NCBI RefSeq assembly: GCF_900092135.1
Contig: NZ_FMYF01000012.1
Span: forward strand, 58,599-122,598
Direction: 5' to 3'
From: Raineyella antarctica
GTDB taxonomy: Bacteria; Actinomycetota; Actinomycetes; Propionibacteriales; Propionibacteriaceae
DNA length: 64,000 bases
Both the position numbers and the translations under genes were made by a program. Within the stretch, counting starts at the first letter, position 1; each line of letters starts with the position of its first letter. Below the pieces are notes generated by a model that was given only the letters and a program-made list of their open reading frames with translations, did no database searches and was not told where the DNA came from. This document shows, piece after piece, positions 1 to 8,151 of the stretch.

Positions 1-14
1 CGCCTGGAGGAGCG

Positions 15-653
15 GTGAGCGCTCCGCTGCCCGACCTGCGGCTCTACCTGGTCACCGACCGGGCGATGACCGCGGCGTACGGACTCGTCCCGACCGTGCT
101 GGACGCCGTGGCCGGTGGCGTCGGGATCGTCCAGCTGCGCGACCCCGAGGCCGACGACGACGAGCTGGTGCGGATCGGCCGCGAACTCCATGCCGCGCTG
201 GCCGGCCGGGTGCCGCTGCTGGTCAACGACCGGGTCCACCTGGTCGAGGCGATCGGCGCAGAGGGCGCGCACATCGGCCAGCACGACCTGCCGGCCGACC
301 AGGCCCGCCAGGTGCTCGGCCCGGACCGACTGCTCGGCCTCTCGGTGCAGACCGTCGCCCACGTCGAGGCCGCCCGGGAGCTCGGCCCGGGGGTGGTCGA
401 CTACATCGGGATCGGCCCGGTCTGGGACACCGCCACCAAGCCCGATGCCGCCCGCGCCGGCGGCCCGGCCCACACCGCCGCCGTCGCCGCGGCCAGCCCG
501 TGGCCCAGCGTGGCGATCGGCGGGATCAACCTCGCCCGGGTGCCCAGCCTGCGCCACACCGGGATCGACGGGATCAGCGTGGTCTCGGCGATCTGCTGCG
601 CCCCCGAGCCCCGCCGGGCGGCGGAGGAGCTGCTGGCGGCCTGGACCCGTTGA
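15..653 (+). CDS. thiE: Thiamine-phosphate synthase
   Basis: A 212-residue TIM-barrel protein that should join the hydroxymethylpyrimidine diphosphate and thiazole phosphate moieties to make thiamine phosphate in the cytoplasm. Visible family motifs are QLRDPEADD near residue 40 (QLR is the pyrophosphate-side motif), PLLVNDR near 66, GAHIGQHDLP near 84, and GIGPVWDTATKPDA followed by a GGI loop (AIGGIN) in the C-terminal third. Length is normal for ThiE (about 210). The GTG start is chosen because GGAGGAG ends three bases upstream. No other thiamine gene is visible; whatever precedes it lies outside the window. The segment ICCAPEP near the C-terminus is a small oddity, since this region is usually Ala/Gly-rich. 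Confidence 0.93.
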   Translation: MSAPLPDLRLYLVTDRAMTAAYGLVPTVLDAVAGGVGIVQLRDPEADDDELVRIGRELHAALAGRVPLLVNDRVHLVEAIGAEGAHIGQHDLPADQARQVLGPDRLLGLSVQTVAHVEAARELGPGVVDYIGIGPVWDTATKPDAARAGGPAHTAAVAAASPWPSVAIGGINLARVPSLRHTGIDGISVVSAICCAPEPRRAAEELLAAWTR

Positions 654-732
654 GCGGGGCGGCTTGGTCGTCGTGGCAGGATCGACCGGTGTCCGCACCG
701 CCAGCATGAACGATCCCATCGGAGGTTGACCC

Positions 733-1605
733 TTGTCCTGGACCTTGCCCGAGCAGTGGGTGAACAACGCGGTCGTCATCGTCGTGACGGTCCTGATCGC
801 GTTCATCGCCCGCGGACTCCTGATCCGTACGATCCGCCGGATCGAGCGATCGGTGGTCGCCGAGGCCAAGGGCCGGCGCAACCGCGCCAGTGAGATCCTG
901 CGCCGGGCCGCCGACATGTCGGACGAGCGCCACCAGCAACGTACGCACACCATGGCCGGCCTGCTGAAGAACCTGGTCGACATCATCATCGTGGTGGTCG
1001 TGGTGATGACCATCCTCAACGTGGTCGGCGTTCCGCTCGGCCCGCTGCTCGCCAGCGCCAGCATCGGCGGCGTCGCCATCGGCTTCGGCGCGCAGTCGCT
1101 GGTGAAGGACTACATCTCGGGCATCTTCATGGTCTCCGAGGACCAGTTCGGCGTTGGCGACTGGATCCAGATCAACGACCAGGTCTCCGGGCGGGTCGAG
1201 GAGGTCGGCCTGCGCGTCACCCGGGTGCGGGCGTTCTCCGGTGTCGTCTGGTACATCCGCAACGGCGACATCGTCCAACTCGGCAACTCCTCCCAGGGCA
1301 CCTCGACGGCGATCATCGACGTGCCGATCGCCGTCCACGGCGACTCCGGCCACGCCATCTCGATCATCCGCGAGGTGCTGGCCCAGATGGCCGGGGAGCC
1401 GGAGTGGCAGCAGGTACTGATCGCCGACCCTGTGGTGCTCGGCGTGGAGAGCATCGACCCCCGCCAGACCAAGCTCCGGGCGACCGCCGACACGCTGGCC
1501 AACCAGCAGTGGGGCTTCCAGCGCGAGGCGCTGAACCGGATCCGCACCGCCCTGCACGAGGCCGGGATCGAGCCGCCGACGGCCTACCCGCCGCCCCTGG
1601 AGTGA
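733..1605 (+). CDS. MscS-family mechanosensitive channel
   Basis: A 290-residue membrane channel of the small-conductance mechanosensitive family, expected to release solutes on hypo-osmotic shock. The N-terminus has two to three hydrophobic helices (residues about 10-28, 80-98 and 100-120); the last is the glycine/alanine-rich pore helix containing ASIGGVAIGFGAQSLVKDY, the hallmark of MscS TM3. This is followed by the beta domain (FMVSEDQFGVGDWIQI) and an alpha/beta C-terminal domain. The start is a TTG with GGAGG eight bases upstream (721-725), the best-placed ribosome binding site here. A His/Gln-rich soluble stretch (residues 55-75) sits between the first and second helices. It stands alone between thiE and the convergent DUF2207 gene. 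Confidence 0.9.
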   Translation: MSWTLPEQWVNNAVVIVVTVLIAFIARGLLIRTIRRIERSVVAEAKGRRNRASEILRRAADMSDERHQQRTHTMAGLLKNLVDIIIVVVVVMTILNVVGVPLGPLLASASIGGVAIGFGAQSLVKDYISGIFMVSEDQFGVGDWIQINDQVSGRVEEVGLRVTRVRAFSGVVWYIRNGDIVQLGNSSQGTSTAIIDVPIAVHGDSGHAISIIREVLAQMAGEPEWQQVLIADPVVLGVESIDPRQTKLRATADTLANQQWGFQREALNRIRTALHEAGIEPPTAYPPPLE

Positions 1606-1614
1606 CGCACCCGC

Positions 1615-2826
1615 TCAGAAGTCGAGGTCACACCCGTCGCACCCGTCGCCGAGGGTGTCCAGCCCGTCCACGGAGTCGACGAAGCTGCCGACCCCGTCAC
1701 TGAACGCGCCCAAGCCTCCGCTCACCACGTCGGCCACCCCGGAGACGTCCAGGCCGCCGATCAGCTCGGTCAGGCCCTCGCCGGCCAGGAAGGCCAGCTG
1801 CGGCAGGTCGAGCAGGTCGGCCAGGATCACCATGTCGATCCAGTCCAGGCCGAAGTCCAGGTCGTCGTAGCCCTCCAGCTTGGCCTGCGAGGCGATCTCG
1901 CCGAACACCTTGGCCCAGTGGTCCGCCACGCCGAACACGATCGCGTACGGCAGGTAGCGGGAGAAGATGTCGGCCGCCTCCTCGAACTTGATCTGGTCGG
2001 CCTCGGCGGTGCGCAGGTACTCCTCGAAGGCCAGGGCCTGGATCCGGACCGCCGTACCAGTGGCCGTACGTCCCGGCAGCACCCGGCCGAGCTTCTGCCA
2101 GGCCGCCGCCGACCCCAGCGTCAGGACCCCGGCGACCGCCCCGGCCCAGCCGCCGGCGACCAGCATCACGATCGCAGCCCCACCGGCCAGGCCCCACAGG
2201 CCGAATCCGCTGAGGCCCCGCTTGGTGCGGGGGTGGCGCCGGTACCAGCCGCGGTGCACCGCCTCGGTGTAGAGCGCTTGGACCGCCTCGCGCATCACGC
2301 TGCCGAAGTCGGAGGTCAGCTGCGAGATCCGCACGCTCGGGCCGTACGCGAACATGCCGTTGAGCAGGTGCGCCTCCATCACCGACAGTTCGTCATCCGC
2401 GGGCGGGTCCTGGGCGGTGACCTCCCAGTCGGCCTTCTTCCGGCCGAGCGGCTTGCGGGAGGGACCCCGCGCCTCGCCGGCGTCCTCCTCCGGCTCGACG
2501 GCGGTGATCTTCACGTACCCCCGCACGGCGAGGTCGACGATCGTCGCGGTCACGTCGCGGCTCTCGGCCACCCCGTCGTACACCGTGCCGACCAGCCCGG
2601 GCCGCAGGCCGCCGGGAGGGGTGAACTGGACCGCCACGTCCTTGCTGTAGGCGGTCTCGGGCACCCGGCGGGTGTCCGCCTCCTCGCCCGCCCGGGGGAG
2701 CTGGCCGGGCGTCACTCCCTCGTAGATCTCGTCCAGTCCCTCGCGCCGCGAGCGGATGATGGCGACGATCGTGAGCGCGGTGACGAGCAGACCGGCGACC
2801 AGCATGAACATGGAGACAGGAGTCAC
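1615..2826 (-). CDS. Short DUF2207-type membrane protein
   Basis: A 403-residue protein matching the C-terminal cytoplasmic half of DUF2207 membrane proteins: YDGVAESRDVTATIVDLAVRGYVKI around residue 85 and later SRYLPYAIVFGVADHWAKVF around 290 are typical. Function of the family is unknown. It has one N-terminal helix (residues 5-24) and a central pair of helices (about 208-245). Typical family members are 500-600 residues and carry an extracellular N-terminal DUF2207 domain, which is absent here. The C-terminus ends GDGCDGCDLDF instead of the usual Gly/Ser-rich tail. The GTG start lies exactly six bases after a TAGGCT -10-like box, so the gene looks leaderless. Confidence 0.75.
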   Translation of the reverse strand: MTPVSMFMLVAGLLVTALTIVAIIRSRREGLDEIYEGVTPGQLPRAGEEADTRRVPETAYSKDVAVQFTPPGGLRPGLVGTVYDGVAESRDVTATIVDLAVRGYVKITAVEPEEDAGEARGPSRKPLGRKKADWEVTAQDPPADDELSVMEAHLLNGMFAYGPSVRISQLTSDFGSVMREAVQALYTEAVHRGWYRRHPRTKRGLSGFGLWGLAGGAAIVMLVAGGWAGAVAGVLTLGSAAAWQKLGRVLPGRTATGTAVRIQALAFEEYLRTAEADQIKFEEAADIFSRYLPYAIVFGVADHWAKVFGEIASQAKLEGYDDLDFGLDWIDMVILADLLDLPQLAFLAGEGLTELIGGLDVSGVADVVSGGLGAFSDGVGSFVDSVDGLDTLGDGCDGCDLDF

Positions 2827-2832
2827 CCGGCC

Positions 2833-2838
2833 AGCCTA
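2833..2838 (-). promoter_or_regulatory. -10-like box of leaderless DUF2207 gene
   Basis: On the minus strand TAGGCT is followed by six bases and then the GTG start at 2826. No Shine-Dalgarno sequence lies between, so transcription probably starts at or beside the start codon. Confidence 0.5.
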
Positions 2839-2855
2839 CGTGAGCGGGGACAGCA

Positions 2856-2887
2856 CAATGGCCGACCGCTGGTGCGGTCGGCCATTG
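2856..2887. terminator. Perfect 14-bp hairpin, terminator candidate
   Basis: Arms 2856-2869 and 2874-2887 are a perfect 14-bp inverted repeat around the loop TGGT. It lies between the end of the FMN reductase gene and the start of the DUF2207 gene (both leftward). There is only a short, weak T-run on the plus side (CTTTGT), so intrinsic termination is likely but not certain. Confidence 0.55.
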
Positions 2888-3034
2888 CTTTGTCGCAGCG
2901 CTGGCGTACGGGGGGGGATGTTGTCAGCGCGCGACGACTCGGGGGGGTGTTCATACACCTGCCGACCTAGATTAGCCCAAAGATCTGCGGCACAACAGGG
3001 GACACGCAAGATTCTCAGGCATCATCGGACAAAA

Positions 3035-3577
3035 TCAGGCGTTGGCCCTGTGCCACAGTTCGATATAGCTCTGGAACGCATCCACCCAGGCCTTCAGGAA
3101 GCTCTGGGTGCGCTCGGTGTCGAGGCAACCCTCCTCGTACTGGACGTACGCCTCCGGCTGACGCATGGTCGGCATGTCGAGGAAGCCGAGGATGTTGCGC
3201 AGGTGCTGCTGGGCCATCGAGGTGCCCGGGGCACCGATCGAGGCACCGACGATACCGGCCGGCTTGCCGGCGAAGGCGTTCTGCCCCCACGGACGGGAGC
3301 CCCAGTCGATCGCGTTCTTGAGGGCGCCGGGGACGGAGCGGTTGTACTCCGGGGTGACGAACATGATCGCGTCGTTGGCCGCGATCGCTGCCTTCATGTC
3401 GAGGGCGGCCTGCGGATAGTCACCGTCGAGGTCATGGTTGTAGAGCGGGAGGTCCTGGTACGGGATCTCGACGAACTCGAGGTCGTTCGAGGCGAGCTCG
3501 ACGATCTTCTCCGCAACCTTGCGGTTGATGGACTGGGCCGACAAGCTACCGACGAAGTAGCCAACCTTGATGGTCAT
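3035..3577 (-). CDS. NADPH-dependent FMN reductase
   Basis: A 180-residue flavodoxin-fold protein of the NADPH-dependent FMN/azoreductase family. The N-terminal phosphate-binding loop is GSLSAQSINRK (residues 10-20), and the FMN-contacting loop is TPEYNRSVPGALKNAIDW (about 75-92), both diagnostic. It should use NAD(P)H to reduce FMN, quinones or similar acceptors in the cytoplasm. The physiological substrate cannot be read from sequence. The ATG start has AAGGAGG close upstream. It lies alone, downstream of the actP terminator-like hairpin, so it is probably its own transcription unit. Confidence 0.9.
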   Translation of the reverse strand: MTIKVGYFVGSLSAQSINRKVAEKIVELASNDLEFVEIPYQDLPLYNHDLDGDYPQAALDMKAAIAANDAIMFVTPEYNRSVPGALKNAIDWGSRPWGQNAFAGKPAGIVGASIGAPGTSMAQQHLRNILGFLDMPTMRQPEAYVQYEEGCLDTERTQSFLKAWVDAFQSYIELWHRANA

Positions 3578-3614
3578 GTACCCTCCTTGGACGTTGACGA
3601 TTCAACCATAACGA

Positions 3615-3654
3615 TCGGGGCCGCCCGACGCAAGAGTGCACCGGACGGCCCCGA
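3615..3654 (-). terminator. Hairpin downstream of actP
   Basis: Arms 3615-3627 and 3642-3654 pair over 13 bp with one mismatch around a 14-base loop, 44 bases after the actP stop codon on the minus strand. A modest TCGTTATGGTTG stretch follows. Likely the terminator of the DUF485-actP unit. Confidence 0.5.
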
Positions 3655-3697
3655 GAGCCATCACACCACAGATACGATCCGTGGTCGATAGATTCGA

Positions 3698-5302
3698 TCA
3701 GTGGTCGATCGCCCCGCCGGCACCTGCACCGGTGAGGGAGCGGATCTCCATCTCGACCGCCTTGTCGGCATCGTGCTCCGACGAGGTGATCGTGCCGATC
3801 CACCCGAGGATGAAGCCGATCGGCACCGAGACCAGCGCCGGGTTGTCGAGCGGGAACCAGGCGAAGTTCATGTCCGGGAACATCGCGCCGGCGTTCCCGG
3901 AGACGGCCGGGGAGAAGACGATCAGCACCAGGGCGGAGATCAGGCCGCCATAGATGCTCATCAGCGCACCGCGGGTGTTGAAGCGGCGCCAGTACAGGGT
4001 GTACAGGATCGAGGGCAGGTTCGCCGAGGCCGCCACGGCGAAGGCCAGGGAGACCAGGAAGGCGATGTTCTGCCCGTTGGCGACCACGCCGCCCACGATC
4101 GAGATCAGGCCGATCACGACCGAGGAGATCCGCGCCACGCGCAGCTCCTCCTTCGGGTCGGCCTTGCCGTGCTTGATCACCGAGTTGTAGATGTCGTGCG
4201 CGAAGGACGCGGACGCGGTGATCGTCAGGCCGGCCACCACGGCGAGGATGGTGGCGAACGCGACGCCGGAGATCAGCGCCATCAGGACCGTGCCGCCGAG
4301 CTCGAAGGCCAGCGCCGGAGCGGCCGCGTTGGCACCACCCGGCATCGCCTTGATCTTCTCCGCGCCGACCAGCCAGGCCGCGCCGTAGCCGAGGATCATC
4401 GTGAGCAGGTAGAACAGGCCGATCAGCACGATCGCCCAGGTGACGCTCTTGCGGGCCTCCTTGGCGGTGGGCACCGTGTAGAACCGCATCAGCACGTGCG
4501 GCAGGCCGGAGGCTCCCAGGACCAGTGCGATGGACAGCGAGATGAAGCCGAGCTTGTTGGTGCCGTACTTGCCCATCGGCTGCAGCAGGCCGTCGCCGTG
4601 GCCGGGCTTCACGGTGTTCACGTGGTCGATGGCGCCTTGTATCAGGGTCGACAGGTTGAAGCCGACCTTGCTCATGACCCAGACCGACATCACGATGACG
4701 CCGGCGATCAACAGGATCGCCTTGATCATCTGCACGTAGGTGGTGCCCTTCATGCCGCCGATCAGGACGTACGCCACCATCAGCAGGCCCACGATGACGA
4801 TGACGATGTTCTGGCCGACAGGGTTCGAGATACCGAGCAACAGGGCCACCAGGCCGCCGGCGCCGGCCATCTGGGCGAGCAGGTAGAAGAAGGAGACGAG
4901 CAGCGTGGAGACAGCGGCGGCCATCCGGACCGGCCGATCCTGCACGCGGAAGGAGAGCACGTCGGCCATCGTGTAGCGGCCGGTGTTGCGTAGCGGCTCG
5001 GCGACGAGCAGGAGTGCCACCAGCCAGGCGACGAAGAAGCCGACCGAGTAGAGCAGGCCGTCGTAGCCGTAGAAGGCGACAGAGCCGACGATGCCCAGGA
5101 ACGAGGCGGCCGACAGGTAGTCACCGGCGATCGCGAAGCCGTTCTGGCGGCCGGAGAACGAGCCGCCACCGGTGTAGAAGTCACCCGACTTCTTCAGGCC
5201 GCCGCGGGTCACCATGATCACGATCGTCATGGTCATGACGACGAAGGCGACGAAGATGGCGATGTTGACGGTGGGATTGCCCAAGGTCTCAAGCGGAAGC
5301 AT
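3698..5302 (-). CDS. Acetate-type sodium:solute symporter (ActP/MctC family)
   Basis: A 534-residue secondary transporter of the SSS family. Family marks include FYTGGGSFSGRQNGFAIAGDYLSAASFLGI (residues about 42-71, the ActP signature) and PHVLMRFYTVPTAKEARKSVTWAI near 275. About 13 hydrophobic segments are visible. Close relatives import acetate, pyruvate or propionate with sodium or protons; the exact substrate is not determinable here. The gene begins inside the end of the upstream DUF485 gene (14-base overlap), the standard partner arrangement for these symporters. Its start ATG is MLPLETLG. Confidence 0.9.
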   Translation of the reverse strand: MLPLETLGNPTVNIAIFVAFVVMTMTIVIMVTRGGLKKSGDFYTGGGSFSGRQNGFAIAGDYLSAASFLGIVGSVAFYGYDGLLYSVGFFVAWLVALLLVAEPLRNTGRYTMADVLSFRVQDRPVRMAAAVSTLLVSFFYLLAQMAGAGGLVALLLGISNPVGQNIVIVIVGLLMVAYVLIGGMKGTTYVQMIKAILLIAGVIVMSVWVMSKVGFNLSTLIQGAIDHVNTVKPGHGDGLLQPMGKYGTNKLGFISLSIALVLGASGLPHVLMRFYTVPTAKEARKSVTWAIVLIGLFYLLTMILGYGAAWLVGAEKIKAMPGGANAAAPALAFELGGTVLMALISGVAFATILAVVAGLTITASASFAHDIYNSVIKHGKADPKEELRVARISSVVIGLISIVGGVVANGQNIAFLVSLAFAVAASANLPSILYTLYWRRFNTRGALMSIYGGLISALVLIVFSPAVSGNAGAMFPDMNFAWFPLDNPALVSVPIGFILGWIGTITSSEHDADKAVEMEIRSLTGAGAGGAIDH

Positions 5303-5615
5303 CGTTCACTCCTTCGATCTCGGCCTTCAGCTTGCTCGACAGCGGGTCGAGCGAGTGGTTGGCATGACGGATGTAGAGCCAGGTGATCAGGAAGGTGGTC
5401 ACGAACTGGAGGAAGGAGATGAGCAGGCCGGTGGTGATGTTGCCGGCGATCCGGGTGCTCATCCACCCGACCGCATAGACGGACAGCAGGACGTAGAGGA
5501 AGTACCAGACGAGGAAGGCGATGGTCATCGGGAACGCAAAGTTGCGGAACTTCTTCCGCAGCTCGACGAAGTCAGCCGACCGCTCTACCTCTCTGTAGTG
5601 TTCGGGACTTAGCAT
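5289..5615 (-). CDS. DUF485 membrane protein, symporter partner
   Basis: A 108-residue inner-membrane protein with two helices (residues about 27-47 and 60-82) and the DUF485 pattern EVERSADFVELRKKFRNFAFPMT. Proteins of this family almost always precede ActP-type symporters, and it overlaps actP by 14 bases here, so the two are translated together. The ATG at 5615 is preferred over a GTG at 5651 because AGGAG sits seven bases upstream and the protein then begins MLSPEHYREVERS, which is typical. Its biochemical role is not established. Confidence 0.85.
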   Translation of the reverse strand: MLSPEHYREVERSADFVELRKKFRNFAFPMTIAFLVWYFLYVLLSVYAVGWMSTRIAGNITTGLLISFLQFVTTFLITWLYIRHANHSLDPLSSKLKAEIEGVNDASA

Positions 5616-5659
5616 GATCCGCTCCTGTATCGAGTGTGCGACCCGCGTCACACTACTAA

Positions 5660-5691
5660 TACCAGTTCAGATATGTAAGCCCTTACTGGTA
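5660..5691. promoter_or_regulatory. Nested inverted repeats upstream of DUF485-actP
   Basis: TACCAGT (5660-5666) and ACTGGTA (5685-5691) form 7-bp inverted arms. Inside them GTAAG-CC-CTTAC (5675-5686) is a second palindrome. The position, 45-76 bases upstream of the DUF485 start, and the AT-richness relative to surroundings suggest an operator for the symporter genes. No factor can be assigned. Confidence 0.35.
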
Positions 5692-5736
5692 CCGACTTGC
5701 TGACTTCTATAACAGTTGAGTAACGGCCGGGGCGGA

Positions 5737-8025
5737 TCAGGGGAGGTGGCGCAGTAGCAGTGGGGCGATCGGATCGTGTTCCGCGGCGGACCGGGACCAC
5801 CACTTGCGGGCTGCCCGTACGTCACCCGCACGAAGCGCGAGCAGCCCGAGGACGTTCAGGCCGGCGGTGTCGCCGTACTCGGCGGCTGTCCGCACGCGCA
5901 GGAACGACTCGTCCTCGGCCAGGTCCGCGGCGCCGAGCGACAGGACGTGTAGGTAGTCCTGGGCGAAGGACGAGCCCGCCTTCGCGGCGTTCGCCAGCGC
6001 CTGCTCGGCCAGGTCCGGGGCCCCCTCGGCGCTGCACAGACAGGCGAGGTCGACCAGCACCCGGGAGCTGCCCGAGGCGGCAGCGCGGCTCCAGTGCCGT
6101 CGCCGCGCGGCGGGATCCGCAGGGGAGACGCACCACTCGCCGTACAGCAACTCCCCCATCGGGGCGTACTCGTGGTGCCCGCTGGACATCGCCACCCGGA
6201 AGGCGGCGCAGGCCGTCATCGGGGAGCTCTGGGCCAGGAGTTGGCCGAGCCGGACCGCCGCGAGCGGGGCCCACTCGCCGTGCCCGCTCGCGACGGCGAT
6301 CTCCAGGGCCTCCGCCGCCCCGGACGGGTCGGTCCGGGCGAGCAGTTGCCCCAGCCGGACCGCGGCGCGCGGGGCCCACTCCCGGTGCCCGCTCGCGATC
6401 GCCGTCTCGTACGCCGCCCGGGCAGCCTCCGGATCGGACTCGGCGAGCATCCAGCCAAGATCCGCGGCGGCCCTGGGGGCCCACTCCGGCTGGCCGCTGC
6501 GGATCGCCGTCTCGTACGCCTCGCGGGCCGCGGCGCGGTCCTCCGACTCCAGCATCCAGGCCAGGTAGACGGCCGCCTCGGGGGCCAGGTCCGGGTGTCC
6601 GCTGCGGATCGCCGCCGCGTACGCCTCCCGTGCCGCCGGCGGGTCGTCCCACTCCAGCAGCCAGCCGAGCCGCAGGGCGGCCTCCGCCGCGAGCGTCGGG
6701 TTGTCCCCGTGCTCGACCGACTCGTACGCCTCCCGCGCCACCACCGGATCGCGAACCTCGAGCAGGCGGCCCAGGGCGGTTGCGGCCGCCGGCGCGGCGT
6801 CGGGGTGGCCGGATCCCATCGCCCGCCGGAGCGCGGCGATGGCCTCCTCCTGGTCGTCCTGGGCGGCATCGAGTTCACCGACCAGCGCCGAACCCCAGGC
6901 CGCCAGCGGGGTGGTCGTCATCCTGGCCACAGCGTCCCAGGCGCCGTGCCCGACGTCGTGGACCTCGGCCACGTACGCCCGCAGCCCGAAGCCGAGCAGG
7001 GTCACCGGGTCACCGGTGGCCAGGGCGTGAGCGAGTCCCGCGGACCAGACCTCCTGGTCGATGGTTCCCCACTCGGGCGGCGGATGCGCGACCACGTAGC
7101 CGTCGGCATGCAGCCGATCGGGACCTACCCAGGTGACCGGACTGGCGGCACTGATGGCCAGCGGCGCCGTCAGCTCGGCGATCGCGGTCTCGAAGCGTTC
7201 CCGGCGCTCGTGGCCGGTCCCCTCGACCAGCGACTGCTGGCGCTGGCGGGAGAGCACGGGCAGCCAGACCTGCTCGGCCACCTGCACGGGAATGCCCCCG
7301 GGCAGACCCATCCGGCTCCACGCGGCGATGACGCGGGCGACGGCCCTGGCGATCGGGTCGAGCTCCTCCAGCCGGTCGAGGAGTTCGCCCGCAGCGCCGA
7401 GGACCTGCCCCAGGGACTGCCCCTGGGCGATCCGCCGCCCGAGCAGCCCCGGCAGGCCGGTGGTCGGCAGGTCCTGCACCGACCAGGGCGGCAGGCGCAC
7501 CAACTCGACGACGACGGGGTCGGCGAGGACGGACCAGGGGCCGTGGAAGTCGCGGTCGTCCAGCACCTGGTCCAGGAATTCGGTGCGGACGCTCGCCACG
7601 ACGATCAGCCGCTCCCGGGAGGCCCAGTCCCGAAGGGTCGGCGTGTCCCACCGGACGGTCGCGTCCCCGACGTGGTCGAGCCAGACCACCGCCCCCTCGG
7701 CCGGGGCCTGCGCGATGATCTCGGAGGGGTCGGCCCCGGCCTCCGGCACCAGGAGTGTCCATCGGGAAACCACGGGGTGGGTCCGGAGGGCCTCGGCGAT
7801 CGTCCGGGAGGTACCGTCCATCGCGTGGCCGGCGATGACGAGCGGACGGTGGTCCGAACCATCCGCCCGGCGGTCCAACGCGCCGGCGAGCTGGTCGTCC
7901 ACTGCCCGTCGCAGATAGGGGAAGTACGGGTCACCGCGGGATTCGACGTCGGTGCGCGCCAGCCTGGCCCCGAAATTGCCCGGCTCCGCGTCCAACGAGA
8001 CCCGCCGCTCCGCCCCTGCGCCCAT
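5737..8025 (-). CDS. TPR/Sel1-like repeat protein with degenerate STAND-like ATPase head
   Basis: A 762-residue protein. Residues 62-75 (VIAGHAMDGTSRTI) sit where related actinobacterial proteins carry a P-loop, but the Lys of GxxxxGK[ST] is missing; AVVWLDHV (about 112-119) looks like a Walker B strand. Residues about 388-628 are at least six tandem 35-residue helical repeats of the form DPxAAREAYETAIxSGHxEWAPRAAxxLGxLL, very similar to each other, followed by more diverged Sel1-like repeats to the end. Such repeats bind proteins. The start ATG has GGGGGAG upstream. It follows the Tad pilus operon on the same strand after a 126-base gap, so it may act with it, but this is only positional. 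The partner and function are unknown. Confidence 0.6.
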   Translation of the reverse strand: MGAGAERRVSLDAEPGNFGARLARTDVESRGDPYFPYLRRAVDDQLAGALDRRADGSDHRPLVIAGHAMDGTSRTIAEALRTHPVVSRWTLLVPEAGADPSEIIAQAPAEGAVVWLDHVGDATVRWDTPTLRDWASRERLIVVASVRTEFLDQVLDDRDFHGPWSVLADPVVVELVRLPPWSVQDLPTTGLPGLLGRRIAQGQSLGQVLGAAGELLDRLEELDPIARAVARVIAAWSRMGLPGGIPVQVAEQVWLPVLSRQRQQSLVEGTGHERRERFETAIAELTAPLAISAASPVTWVGPDRLHADGYVVAHPPPEWGTIDQEVWSAGLAHALATGDPVTLLGFGLRAYVAEVHDVGHGAWDAVARMTTTPLAAWGSALVGELDAAQDDQEEAIAALRRAMGSGHPDAAPAAATALGRLLEVRDPVVAREAYESVEHGDNPTLAAEAALRLGWLLEWDDPPAAREAYAAAIRSGHPDLAPEAAVYLAWMLESEDRAAAREAYETAIRSGQPEWAPRAAADLGWMLAESDPEAARAAYETAIASGHREWAPRAAVRLGQLLARTDPSGAAEALEIAVASGHGEWAPLAAVRLGQLLAQSSPMTACAAFRVAMSSGHHEYAPMGELLYGEWCVSPADPAARRRHWSRAAASGSSRVLVDLACLCSAEGAPDLAEQALANAAKAGSSFAQDYLHVLSLGAADLAEDESFLRVRTAAEYGDTAGLNVLGLLALRAGDVRAARKWWSRSAAEHDPIAPLLLRHLP

Positions 8026-8151
8026 CGCTCCCCCTGTGCTCAGGCCATTACGAAAGTCTAGGCAGATGAGCGAGGGACATCGCGGACATATGGCAAGTGG
8101 GTGGCGTGTCGGGGGTAGGTAGGGGGTGCATCCCCGCTAGTCGGGCCGGGT

